Positions 8,457 to 16,509 of a stretch of 64,000 bases of DNA are shown here, in pieces. The stretch lies in the NCBI RefSeq assembly GCF_037992945.1, contig NZ_CP150304.1, forward strand, positions 3,847,501 to 3,911,500, in the 5' to 3' direction. Each line of letters begins with the position of its first letter. Position 1 is the first letter of the stretch. The stretch comes from Peribacillus sp. FSL E2-0218. GTDB taxonomy: Bacteria > Bacillota > Bacilli > Bacillales > DSM-1321. The translations under genes were made by a program, and so were the position numbers. The notes under the pieces were generated by a model. It had not been told where the DNA came from. It ran no database searches and saw only the letters and a list, made by a program, of their open reading frames with translations.

Positions 8457-8501
8457 TTACTTTATGTAAGTAATTATATTTTAATAAGTTTATAATGTCA
8501 A
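8457..8501 (-). promoter_or_regulatory. catD promoter with CatR-like operator
   Basis: Minus-strand TTGACA (8496-8501), 17-base spacer, TATAAT (8473-8478): a perfect sigma-A promoter. Just downstream lies the imperfect palindrome TTACTT-N5-AAGTAA (8457-8473), placed where a repressor would block initiation. CatR (YvaP, DUF24/MarR type) is the likely ligand; no such gene is in the window. Confidence 0.8.
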
Positions 8502-8531
8502 GTAAGTTTGTTAGATATCATTAGTTTCAAT

Positions 8532-8568
8532 AAAAAAACGCGTTGCCCATAGCAGCAACGCGTTTTTT
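8532..8568 (-). terminator. Terminator of the metallophore operon
   Basis: Hairpin with arms AAAAACGCGTTGC and GCAACGCGTTTTT right after the last gene of the cluster; T-runs on both sides make it usable in both directions. Confidence 0.85.
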
Positions 8569-8572
8569 GGTG

Positions 8573-9406
8573 TCATTGTTTAAACGTGTAATAAATGGTT
8601 GAGTTGATGATGAAAGAATCCGCAATGGTTCTTCCGACTTCTTCACACCTCACATTACGAAACTTTGTCGCATCAACGGGTTCATATAATAATTGATGAA
8701 TGCCGTCCACAGATCGGATGGCAACAATCGCTTCAGGTTGTGTCTGAAAAATCCGCTCCAGGATTTCCGCTTTATTAGGGACCAGACTGGCGATCCAGAC
8801 TAAATCACACGCCCCATAATCATGGAGCGCACCGTCCTTCAAGACATAATTCGAAGGCGCTTTTCCATCATCCAGCTGCTGAATGATCCGCCTGCCTAGC
8901 GAATAGGCTTGTTCATCGATATCGAGGCAAGTCATGTTCGCTCCAAGCTCTTGCTGAAGCAGCAATGGACTCAAAGGCAAAGGGCCCGTACCAACAAAGG
9001 CAAAGGAACGGATTTCTCCCTTCACTTTCTGTAATTCTTTCATTTCCGTTTTGATCAGTTCTTTGTAGTTCTCCCAATAAAGGAAGGAATGAAAATCCTC
9101 CAGGGTGCTCACCTTGCCGACATATGATTGGGCATAATGCTCCTCCATCAACGTCTCAGCGATGGCCAGCTTAGCAAGCATGCTGCACCGTATCGATCGG
9201 ATTTCATCGAGATTGAGGATTTCTGCTGCCAAGTGCTGGTCCAGCGGTTTGGAAACAACCGAAACAAGCTCGGATAATACACGGTTGATGATTGCATTAT
9301 TAGGAGATAAATCGGTTTCTTTCCGTAAGGTTTCATAAGCCTCCACATATGTATGGATGATTTTTTCTTGGTTTCTAGACCATTTGATCGCTTTCAAGGC
9401 GAACAC
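8573..9406 (-). CDS. Nicotianamine-synthase-family metallophore enzyme (CntL-like)
   Basis: Members of this family transfer 2-aminobutyrate groups from S-adenosylmethionine to an amino acid or onto each other, making nicotianamine-like metal chelators. The 277 residues carry family hallmarks: the aromatic segment LEDFHSFLYWENY (102-114), the SAM site FVGTGPLPL (137-145) and LDIDE (161-165), ASLVPNK (206-212), RSVDGIHQLLYEPVD (231-245) and IINST (266-270). Length matches staphylopine CntL. The ORF begins at GTG 9406, 32 bases inside the MATE gene; a TTG at 9397 is better spaced from GAGAGGTG and may be the true start. Zur-type operators upstream and the ABC importer support a zinc metallophore role. 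No opine dehydrogenase or histidine racemase is nearby, so the product is unknown. Confidence 0.85.
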   Translation of the reverse strand: MFALKAIKWSRNQEKIIHTYVEAYETLRKETDLSPNNAIINRVLSELVSVVSKPLDQHLAAEILNLDEIRSIRCSMLAKLAIAETLMEEHYAQSYVGKVSTLEDFHSFLYWENYKELIKTEMKELQKVKGEIRSFAFVGTGPLPLSPLLLQQELGANMTCLDIDEQAYSLGRRIIQQLDDGKAPSNYVLKDGALHDYGACDLVWIASLVPNKAEILERIFQTQPEAIVAIRSVDGIHQLLYEPVDATKFRNVRCEEVGRTIADSFIINSTIYYTFKQ

Positions 9407-10712
9407 CTCTCTTAGGAAATATTTTTTTGCTTAACTGCGGTATATACAATGCCAAAAACACGGAACGCCCTAGGCTGAAGACCGTAAAGGCGAGCCATAA
9501 TCCATGGTTTTGATACATCGGCACAAAGTAATACAGCGTCCCGAAAAAAGCAATCAAGGAGTAAATCATCGAATTCCGAACCGGCGCAGCCTCGGTTGCC
9601 CCTGTAAAAACACCATAGAAAACGATTCCTACACTCGCTGTGATCGGGAACAGGATCAACCAAAATCCATAAGCATGTGCCCTTTCAATGACACCTGGGA
9701 TCCGTGTAAAGAGCGTAAGAAGGGAATCACCGAATAGGTAGTAACCGGCGGCCATCAGCAGCGAAGTGATCACTCCCCATTGCAAGGACAGGAACAAAGT
9801 CTTCTTATATAAATGCTTATCTCCCGAACCGACCGCTTTCCCGACCAAAATGCTTGAAGCGTTTGCCAACCCATCAAAAAAGTATGCCATCATATAGTGG
9901 ATTTGGATGAGCACGGCATTGGCAGCCAATACCTCCGTTCCATACGAGGCGCCCTTTGCCGTGAATATATTGAAAACGGTCAGCAAACAGAGCGTTCTGA
10001 TGAATAAATCACGATTCACCGACATCATTTTCTTAATCGATGAGGCATGGACCATCTCTTTTAAAGAAGGCATTTCCAATCGATGCTGAAAAGCATTCCA
10101 AATAATGAATAACCCAACGAAAAAGGCTGTCACTTCCGAGAGCAGCGTGGCTATCGCTACACCTGACACGCCCATTGCGAATACATGGACGAACACCAGA
10201 GCCAAAAGTATATTCATGAGGTTCATGAGCATCTGCAATAGTAATGAAACCTTGATTTTGGCCATCCCCATCAGCCATCCCAAGATGACGTAATTCATCA
10301 AGGTGAAAGGAATCCCCCATATTCGGATGCCGAGATACTCTGCGGCAAATACGCGGACGTCTGCATCCGGATCCATCAAGGATAGAGCAACTCGTTCAAT
10401 TGGTCCTTGAAGCAATATGAAGCTAATCCCGACAACTAAGGCCAAGATGAAGGGCCTTATGAAAGCGAATTTCCCTTCCCTTTCGTCGTTTGCCCCAAGC
10501 GCTTGTGCAGCAAATCCCGACGTGCTCACCCGCAAAAACCCAAACAGCCAATATAAAGTGTTAAACACGACTGTACCGATTGCCACGCCGCCCAAATAGG
10601 CAGGATCGGGCAGCTGCCCCACAACGGCGGTGTCAACCGCACCTAGGAGGGGCGTCGTTATCGTCGAGATGGTCAGAGGAATGGCCAAAGCCAAATATGA
10701 TCGATGGTTCAC
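9375..10712 (-). CDS. MATE-family efflux transporter, putative metallophore exporter
   Basis: A 445-residue DinF-like MATE protein with about 12 membrane helices in two halves, opening with YLALAIPLTISTITTPLLGAVDTAVVGQL. MATE proteins expel organic solutes in exchange for Na+ or H+. Here it has its own Zur-box-like operator upstream and overlaps the CntL-like gene downstream, so export of the newly made chelator is the natural guess. In the S. aureus cnt locus that task belongs to CntE, an MFS protein, so this would be a different export solution. Family call is sure; substrate is inference. Confidence 0.85.
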   Translation of the reverse strand: MNHRSYLALAIPLTISTITTPLLGAVDTAVVGQLPDPAYLGGVAIGTVVFNTLYWLFGFLRVSTSGFAAQALGANDEREGKFAFIRPFILALVVGISFILLQGPIERVALSLMDPDADVRVFAAEYLGIRIWGIPFTLMNYVILGWLMGMAKIKVSLLLQMLMNLMNILLALVFVHVFAMGVSGVAIATLLSEVTAFFVGLFIIWNAFQHRLEMPSLKEMVHASSIKKMMSVNRDLFIRTLCLLTVFNIFTAKGASYGTEVLAANAVLIQIHYMMAYFFDGLANASSILVGKAVGSGDKHLYKKTLFLSLQWGVITSLLMAAGYYLFGDSLLTLFTRIPGVIERAHAYGFWLILFPITASVGIVFYGVFTGATEAAPVRNSMIYSLIAFFGTLYYFVPMYQNHGLWLAFTVFSLGRSVFLALYIPQLSKKIFPKRGVRLESDQMV

Positions 10713-10740
10713 CTTGCTTCCTCCCTGGATTCAAAAATTA

Positions 10741-10761
10741 AAAACGAAATCATTTCGATTT
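10741..10761 (-). promoter_or_regulatory. Zur-box-like operator 4, before the MATE gene
   Basis: A 21-base palindrome with halves AAAACGAAAT and ATTTCGATTT around one C, close to the Bacillus Zur box (halves AAATCGTAAT / ATTACGATTT). It lies inside the cluster, 29 bases before the exporter start, and suggests an internal zinc-repressed promoter for the exporter-synthase pair. Confidence 0.7.
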
Positions 10762-10786
10762 ACACGCTAAACTTGTTCCAAGCTAT

Positions 10787-11551
10787 TCACTCAAACAGTG
10801 AAATCAATTCTTTCGTATAGGGATGACGGCTCTCAGAAAAGAGCTGCTCCTTCTTGAAGGAATCCACGATTTCCCCTTCTTTCATCACCATGATTCTTTG
10901 GCACATTTCCTGTACAGCCGAGAGATCATGGGAAATGAACAGGTAAGACATATCCAACCTTTCACGCAGCTCCGCCATCAATGCAAGCACCGACGCCTGT
11001 GAGAGAACGTCCAGGCTTGAGGCAGGCTCATCCAGGATAATGAGGCTCGGTTCAGTGCTGACGGCCCTGGCGATGGTCACGCGTTGCTTTTGTCCGCCGC
11101 TTAACTCATGGGGATAACGATCGGCCAAATTCTTTGGCAGTTCCACCATTTCCAATAACTGAGAAATAAATTCACCTTCACTTGTATACGAAAAATGCTT
11201 CATTTCAATCTGATCCCCAAATTGCTGAAAAGGATCGATCAATGACTCCTTTACCTTTAGTTTCGGATTCAGGCCGGAAGCAGGATTTTGCAAAACGGCC
11301 TGAATGTTTTTTCGGTATGGTTTTAAAAGGCGATCACTTTTGTTATGCAGCGCCGTTCCCTTATATGAGATGGCGCCTTGGTCAATAGGCTCAATTCCCA
11401 GGATGCACCGCGCAAGTGTGCTCTTTCCGCACCCGCTTTCCCCGATTAAGCCTAGGCATTCCTTGCTATCGATGCCAAAATTCACGTTCCTGAGTACTTC
11501 CTCTCCACTATCGTATGTTTTATGGATATTTCGTATGTCTAATAAACGCAT
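10787..11551 (-). CDS. Metallophore ABC importer ATPase (CntF-like)
   Basis: OppF/DppF-type ATPase of 254 residues that powers import with its partner CntD-like subunit. Walker A GESGCGKST (38-46), signature LSGGQKQR near 150 and Walker B LIILDEP near 172. Its start overlaps the upstream ATPase gene by 13 bases. The two-ATPase, two-permease, one-binding-protein set is the architecture of nickel/opine/peptide importers; Zur boxes and the CntL-like gene point to a metal-chelate substrate. Confidence 0.82.
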   Translation of the reverse strand: MRLLDIRNIHKTYDSGEEVLRNVNFGIDSKECLGLIGESGCGKSTLARCILGIEPIDQGAISYKGTALHNKSDRLLKPYRKNIQAVLQNPASGLNPKLKVKESLIDPFQQFGDQIEMKHFSYTSEGEFISQLLEMVELPKNLADRYPHELSGGQKQRVTIARAVSTEPSLIILDEPASSLDVLSQASVLALMAELRERLDMSYLFISHDLSAVQEMCQRIMVMKEGEIVDSFKKEQLFSESRHPYTKELISLFE

Positions 11552-12345
11552 CCTAAGGCTCCTTCACGCTTTATTGCACTTTTTCTGACTGATGGCGATG
11601 CATGAATCAGCCTATCGGTATAAGGATGCTCGGGATGATTGAGGACCTGGTTTTTATCCCCGCTTTCAATCATCACGCCATCTTTCATCACCCCTATGCG
11701 GTCCGCATATTTCCTGACATGACGTAAATCATGGGTGATGAACAAGATTGCACATCCGGTAACCGCCTGGAGCCCTGATAACAGCTCCAAAATTTTAAAA
11801 GAGGATACACTGTCCAAGGCTGTAGTCGGCTCATCCGCTATCAATAAATCGGGCTTAAGCAAAAGCGCCAATGAAATCGATACCCGCTGAAGCTGGCCGC
11901 CACTTAATTGAAAGGGATATCTGCTGTAGATATCTCCATCCAGTCCCACTGATACGAGCGCGTCGACAGCTTGAATGCGTCGCGCCTGTTTGGACAAGTC
12001 AAGATGTGTCCGCTGATATTCTTCGAAATGCTGGCCGATGGTAAGGAACGGTGTGAATGAACTTTGGTAATCTTGAAAAATATAAGCTATGCGCTTTCCG
12101 CGAAGCCTCCTGATGGCTGGCTTTGATAACGTCAATACATTCTTCCCCTCGTACCAAATTTCCCCCTGAGCCTCGAGGTTGGGTGCAAGCAGCCGCCCAA
12201 TCGCCATAGCCGTCAGGCTTTTGCCGCTGCCGCTTTGACCGACGAGAGCCAGCCACTCCCCTTCACGCACATCAAACGAAAGACCTTTGATGATATGTTT
12301 TTGTTTGCCCATGATATGTAGATGCCGCACCTTTAAAAGGCTCAT
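11539..12345 (-). CDS. Metallophore ABC importer ATPase (CntD-like)
   Basis: DppD/OppD-type ATPase with Walker A GQSGSGKS (36-43), signature LSGGQLQR and Walker B LLIADEP. A longer reading frame exists upstream, but the ATG at 12345 is preceded by GGAGGTGG and forms an ATGA overlap with the stop of the permease gene, so it is the start used here (268 residues). It pairs with the CntF-like ATPase; the substrate is inferred from the operon, not from the protein itself. Confidence 0.82.
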   Translation of the reverse strand: MSLLKVRHLHIMGKQKHIIKGLSFDVREGEWLALVGQSGSGKSLTAMAIGRLLAPNLEAQGEIWYEGKNVLTLSKPAIRRLRGKRIAYIFQDYQSSFTPFLTIGQHFEEYQRTHLDLSKQARRIQAVDALVSVGLDGDIYSRYPFQLSGGQLQRVSISLALLLKPDLLIADEPTTALDSVSSFKILELLSGLQAVTGCAILFITHDLRHVRKYADRIGVMKDGVMIESGDKNQVLNHPEHPYTDRLIHASPSVRKSAIKREGALGCVY

Positions 12346-13181
12346 GATTCCACCTCCTTCTTCACATCGAATGCATCGCGGAAATAATCGCCGAGTATAT
12401 TCGATAAAAAAACGACGCATACGATGGCGAGCCCTGGATATATCATCAGGGACTGATTGGATTGGAAGTATGGGCGGGCATCGTTCAGCATCGCCCCCCA
12501 CTCCGGTGCTGGCGGCTGGGCACCAAGCCCAATATACGATAAGGAAGATATGAGCAAGATGATCTTGCCTAAATCGAGACTTGAAAGGACGAGCACGTTT
12601 CCGATGATGTGCGGAAATAGATGTTTTTTCATGATCCTACAGGTGCTTAGTCCATTGACCTTGGCCATGATGACATAGTCCTTCTGGCGCTCGGTGATCA
12701 CTGTGCTCCTCACAAGCCGGGCATAATTCACCCATTTCACAACCACGACCGCCAACAGCAGATTTTCGATTCCCGGTCCTAAAAGGCCACTCAGCACGAT
12801 GGCCACGATCGTATCCGGAAACGCCAGGAACGCATCTGCCACGCGCATGAAGATGCGGTCGATCACACCGCCTTTAAACCCGGAAATCAACCCGAATGGA
12901 ACCCCGATGATAACCGCGGCAAATAAGGCGACAAGCCCATAGCCAACCGTCAGCTGGGCACCAAGCAATAGACGCGTCAATACATCACGCCCAAGGTGAT
13001 CCGTGCCCAATGGATGTTCCGGACTTGACGGCGATAGCCTTTCTCCAAGATTGACCAGCGCCGGATCATGGTTCAGGAACAGAAAAGTGTAGGCCGCAAC
13101 GGCTAATACCAAAGCCAGCACCGTAAAAATGACGGCCTTCTTCCCTTTCCTTTTGAATGGTTCTTTGATCGTTAACTCCAT
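12342..13181 (-). CDS. Metallophore ABC importer permease (CntC-like)
   Basis: DppC/NikC-type inner permease, 279 residues, about six membrane helices with an N-terminal helix near 15-35 and the family motif HPLGTDHLGRDVLTRLL near 55-72. The ATPase-docking EAA-like loop is MAKVNGLSTCRIMKKHLFPH. It overlaps the CntB-like gene by 10 bases and the CntD-like gene by 4, so the five importer genes are tightly coupled. Confidence 0.83.
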   Translation of the reverse strand: MELTIKEPFKRKGKKAVIFTVLALVLAVAAYTFLFLNHDPALVNLGERLSPSSPEHPLGTDHLGRDVLTRLLLGAQLTVGYGLVALFAAVIIGVPFGLISGFKGGVIDRIFMRVADAFLAFPDTIVAIVLSGLLGPGIENLLLAVVVVKWVNYARLVRSTVITERQKDYVIMAKVNGLSTCRIMKKHLFPHIIGNVLVLSSLDLGKIILLISSLSYIGLGAQPPAPEWGAMLNDARPYFQSNQSLMIYPGLAIVCVVFLSNILGDYFRDAFDVKKEVES

Positions 13182-14125
13182 TTTCGTTGATTCCTTTCCT
13201 TCAATCTAAGCTCAGGGTTTACATACCGATACGTTAAATCAACGGCACTGTTAACCATGAATATAATGATGGCCATGACCAATAGGTACCCTTGGATGAC
13301 CGGGTAATCCCGCGACCGGATCGAGTCCACCACCATCTTGCCTATGCCTGGATAGGCGAAGATCACCTCGATTACGACTACACCGCCGATTAAGCTGCCA
13401 AGGCTGACACCGAATACGGTAATGACCGGAGGCAAGCTATAGCGAAATGCATGAGCAAAGAATATCCTCATTTCGGAAATCCCCCTTGATCGGGCAGCCC
13501 TGATGAACTCCTGACTAAGCGAATCAATCAAACTTGAGCGCAGCAAGCGGACGTATACGCTGGTGATGGCGAGCCCCAAAGTGACGGACGGCAGAATCAA
13601 GGAAGGGAGTCCGTCCCTCCCCATCGTAGGAAGGGCCCCCAAGCGCACCGCAAAAAGATCAATCAAAAGCAGTCCTAGCCAAAAGCTGGGTATGGCGGCA
13701 CCTACTAAAGAAACGGCCCGGCTTAGCTGATCGATCAAGCGCCCCCTGTGCAAAGCAGCAAGAGAACCTAAAGGAAGTGCTATGATAAGCATGACAAGCA
13801 ATCCCCCGATTGCCAGCTCCAGTGTTGCAGGCAAACCGCTCATGATCATCTCCATCACAGGCTGGTTCGTAAGGTAGGAACGGCCGAAATCCAAGTGAAT
13901 GAAGTTCATGAACCAATGCCCATACTGAACGAGCAGCGGCTCATTGAAGCCCAATTCTTCCCTTAGCTCATTGACCTGTTCATTTGTGATCGATACATCA
14001 TCCACTTGAAGTATCGATAGGACCGGATCGCCCGGGGCAAGCCGGACAAACAGGAAGGAGATGAATGTAACCGTAAGGACAAACATCACGACCTCAATGA
14101 ATCGCCTAACTAAAATGCCAAACAT
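13172..14125 (-). CDS. Metallophore ABC importer permease (CntB-like)
   Basis: DppB/NikB-type permease of 317 residues with about six membrane helices. The N-terminal helix ends in RLAPGDPVLSIL, typical of the family, and the EAA-like loop is IRAARSRGISEMRIFFAHAFR. Only one base separates it from the binding-protein gene. It works as a heterodimer with the CntC-like permease. Confidence 0.83.
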   Translation of the reverse strand: MFGILVRRFIEVVMFVLTVTFISFLFVRLAPGDPVLSILQVDDVSITNEQVNELREELGFNEPLLVQYGHWFMNFIHLDFGRSYLTNQPVMEMIMSGLPATLELAIGGLLVMLIIALPLGSLAALHRGRLIDQLSRAVSLVGAAIPSFWLGLLLIDLFAVRLGALPTMGRDGLPSLILPSVTLGLAITSVYVRLLRSSLIDSLSQEFIRAARSRGISEMRIFFAHAFRYSLPPVITVFGVSLGSLIGGVVVIEVIFAYPGIGKMVVDSIRSRDYPVIQGYLLVMAIIIFMVNSAVDLTYRYVNPELRLKERNQRKWS

Positions 14126-14126
14126 T

Positions 14127-15659
14127 TCACTTCACATCCAGTTCATTCGTCAGCATGTAGTATTCGCTTCTGGAAGTGACCCAGTTTTTCACTTTAGCGG
14201 CGTCATAAGCAACGAGAGTATTCGGGTGTAAAATGAATGAATTATACACTTGTTCATCCACGTATAATGCAATATCCTCAGCGATATTCGAGCGTTTTTC
14301 CTGTTCGACCGTCATATTCAGCTCATCGATCATCTCCGTCAGATGATCATCATCCGCCCCACTGAAGTTCAAGGCTCCATTCGGATGATAGGTTGCATTC
14401 AAGTAGTAACCGGCATCCCCACGCGGAGCCGTCAAATTACTGTAGGTCGTTAAATCCCAATCCCTGTTGGTGGCCATATATTCTTCCGGGATTTCTATTT
14501 GCTTGATATCGACATCGATTCCCAATTGGCCGGCATCCGATTGAAAAACTTGTGCGATCAGTGGTAAATCGGCACGTGAACTGTAGGTTAAAAGGGTAAA
14601 CGTTAGCGGTTTGCCATCCTTTTGCATGACCTCATTCACTTCCTGATATCCTGCCTGCTCAAGAAACGATCTTGCCGCCTCCATCCCCTTCTTTTTTTCC
14701 GGATAGTCAGGAGCAAAAGAGAACGTCGATGGAAACGGCCCTTTGGCAACCTCTGCATGGCCATGCAAAATCGTTTCCGCAATCGTTGAACGATCGATCA
14801 AAGCATCAATGGCCTTTCGGACGTTAATATCCTGCAGCGCTTTCCGTTCCAGATTCATCGTCATTTGATGCACCCGGAAGGTAGAGGTCGATTCCACCTT
14901 CACACCATCTATCGCTTCTAAACTTTCAAGACTTTCGACTTCCGGCCGAAAGACAATATCGGCATCTCCCGATTCAAGGGCAAGAGACCGGGCGTTGGCA
15001 TCTTCATTAAAAGAAAACCTTGCTTTTGCAAGCTTCGCAGCTCCATTCCAGTAAGCCTCGTAACGTATTAAATCAACCGCCGTGCCCGGGGTGAATTTCG
15101 AGACGGCAAATGGCCCCGTCCCTATCGGCTTGTTCATGAAGTCGCTTTCCGTTACATCCATGATCGATGTATTGGGATGGACCAATTCCGATGGAAACTC
15201 CGGAAAGGGCCCCTCCGTCTTGATCGTCAGCGTATTTCCCTTCGCTGTTATCGATTCAATACGCAAGGCATTCTTGATCGCGAGGCTGTCCTTCATCGCC
15301 CGCTCCAACGACGCCTTCACGGCTTGTCCGTCCATCTTCCTTCCATTCTGAAACGTCACTCCGTCCCTAAGCTCGAACTCCCATAACTGACCATCCTTGC
15401 TGCTCCAGCTTTTGGCCAGCCATGGCTCGATGGTCAAATCCTTATCATTGAGATGCACCAATGTCTCCGTAATGCCAGCCCGCAAGGACACATAACTTGT
15501 ATCCACATTGGGATCGAGCGAGCTCGTCGCAAAATTAAACAGCAAGTTCACCTCCTTCCCCCCTCTCCCTTGCTCCTTGGATGACTCCTTAGCACAAGCA
15601 GCCAAAACAAAAAATGTTAGACATAAGATAATAATTGATTGATATTTTCTCGACATCAT
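14127..15659 (-). CDS. Metallophore-binding lipoprotein (CntA-like)
   Basis: Extracellular solute-binding protein of the peptide/nickel/opine class (SBP family 5), 510 residues. A signal peptide ends in the lipobox VLAAC (Cys22), so it is anchored to the outer face of the membrane and presents ligand to the permeases. It is first in the operon, behind three Zur-box-like operators. S. aureus CntA binds metal-staphylopine; the ligand here should be the product of the CntL-like enzyme. The family alone would also allow peptides or nickel. Confidence 0.82.
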   Translation of the reverse strand: MMSRKYQSIIILCLTFFVLAACAKESSKEQGRGGKEVNLLFNFATSSLDPNVDTSYVSLRAGITETLVHLNDKDLTIEPWLAKSWSSKDGQLWEFELRDGVTFQNGRKMDGQAVKASLERAMKDSLAIKNALRIESITAKGNTLTIKTEGPFPEFPSELVHPNTSIMDVTESDFMNKPIGTGPFAVSKFTPGTAVDLIRYEAYWNGAAKLAKARFSFNEDANARSLALESGDADIVFRPEVESLESLEAIDGVKVESTSTFRVHQMTMNLERKALQDINVRKAIDALIDRSTIAETILHGHAEVAKGPFPSTFSFAPDYPEKKKGMEAARSFLEQAGYQEVNEVMQKDGKPLTFTLLTYSSRADLPLIAQVFQSDAGQLGIDVDIKQIEIPEEYMATNRDWDLTTYSNLTAPRGDAGYYLNATYHPNGALNFSGADDDHLTEMIDELNMTVEQEKRSNIAEDIALYVDEQVYNSFILHPNTLVAYDAAKVKNWVTSRSEYYMLTNELDVK

Positions 15660-15689
15660 CCGTTTCCTCCATGATTCCTACATTCTATT

Positions 15690-15710
15690 AAATCGAAAAC
15701 ATTACGATTT
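15690..15710 (-). promoter_or_regulatory. Zur-box-like operator 1, before cntA-like gene
   Basis: Halves AAATCGAAAA and ATTACGATTT around a C; the right half is a perfect Bacillus Zur half-site. Thirty bases before the binding-protein start. A weak second promoter may overlap it. Confidence 0.75.
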
Positions 15711-15862
15711 AAAAACGATGAGTTTGTGCTTCCAGCCTTTATGTATAGTAAAGATATGCTGTCCTCTTAGCTACGTAAATCCTGCCAAACGCGAGTATTT
15801 GCACTGAACTGGTCTGGAATTGCACTAGCATTTAAATGCTGAAACGATTCCCTCCTTCACCC

Positions 15863-15883
15863 AAATCATAAAGATTACGATTT
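15863..15883 (-). promoter_or_regulatory. Zur-box-like operator 2
   Basis: Halves AAATCATAAA and ATTACGATTT around a G, two changes from the consensus. It lies within the long leader between the main promoter and the first gene. Confidence 0.72.
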
Positions 15884-15921
15884 AGCAACGATGATCGCTG
15901 CCAGTATTTCTCGCCTGCTTC

Positions 15922-15951
15922 ATTATAAAACGTAATCATTACTATTTACAA
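15922..15951 (-). promoter_or_regulatory. Main promoter of the metallophore operon with Zur box 3
   Basis: Minus-strand TTGTAA (15946-15951), 18-base spacer, TATAAT (15922-15927). The spacer is filled by a Zur-box-like palindrome at 15927-15947 with halves AAAACGTAAT and ATTACTATTT, only two changes from consensus. Zn-bound Zur here would shut off the operon when zinc is ample. The predicted leader to the first gene is about 250 bases. Confidence 0.75.
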
Positions 15952-15988
15952 GTGTTTTTTTTAATTAGCGGTTCTCTTTTAAAACGAT

Positions 15989-16022
15989 AAAAGCACAGTA
16001 GTTGTTTAACTACTGTGCTTTT
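15989..16022 (-). terminator. Terminator of the TetR-ABC-OsmC operon
   Basis: Hairpin with arms AAAAGCACAGTAGTT and AACTACTGTGCTTTT, eight bases beyond the OsmC stop; separates this operon from the metallophore promoter. Confidence 0.85.
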
Positions 16023-16030
16023 GATAGGTA

Positions 16031-16480
16031 TCATTGTTCTACTTCGTCCTGACGCGGTCCCATTTTCGTTTGCTCTTCTCCATTTAATATCAACCGGAAC
16101 GAGATATCGGCTTTTAGAGAATCCGAAACTGCACAGTATTTTTCTTTTCCTAGATTGATTGCTCTCCAGATTCGTTTACTGTCCACTTGTCCATCGATTA
16201 TGAAGGTCACGACGATGGATGTGAACCCTTTAGGCAATTCTTCTTTTCTCGTACCATCTGTTTCAATTTCGAGTCTGTCCACAGATGACAAATAAGGCTT
16301 CAGAATCATCGTGACATCTATTCCAATGCATCCAGCCAGGGACGCCAGAAGCATTTCTGTCGGCGTACACCCTTTCCCTTCCCCTCCATATGCAGGTGTT
16401 GCGTCCATATTGACTTCATAGCCTGAATCCCCAACCGCTGTAAAAGCACGCTGGCCTCCCCATTTTGTTACCACTTTCAT
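16031..16480 (-). CDS. OsmC-family peroxidase-like protein
   Basis: A 149-residue OsmC/Ohr-fold protein. Such proteins reduce organic hydroperoxides with a cysteine pair; both are present, C51 in LASLAGCIGID and C116 in KYCAVSDSL, at family spacing. It is the last gene of a five-gene run with a TetR regulator and an amino acid ABC importer, 29 bases behind the ATPase. The pairing suggests the imported compound or its breakdown involves sulfur or peroxide chemistry, but this is inference. Confidence 0.85.
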   Translation of the reverse strand: MKVVTKWGGQRAFTAVGDSGYEVNMDATPAYGGEGKGCTPTEMLLASLAGCIGIDVTMILKPYLSSVDRLEIETDGTRKEELPKGFTSIVVTFIIDGQVDSKRIWRAINLGKEKYCAVSDSLKADISFRLILNGEEQTKMGPRQDEVEQ

Positions 16481-16509
16481 AATAATTCCTCCCGCTTCCC
16501 TTGTATGAC

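Noticed and set aside
12345..12501. N-terminal extension of the CntD-like ATPase
   Set aside because: Lies inside the permease gene with no ribosome site; the ATG at 12345 has GGAGGTGG and couples to the permease stop.
15732..15828. A 30-codon open frame on the minus strand in the leader of the metallophore operon
   Set aside because: The AAGGAGGG sequence upstream is about 19 bases from its ATG, too far, and the peptide has no clear pattern. Could be revisited as a leader peptide.
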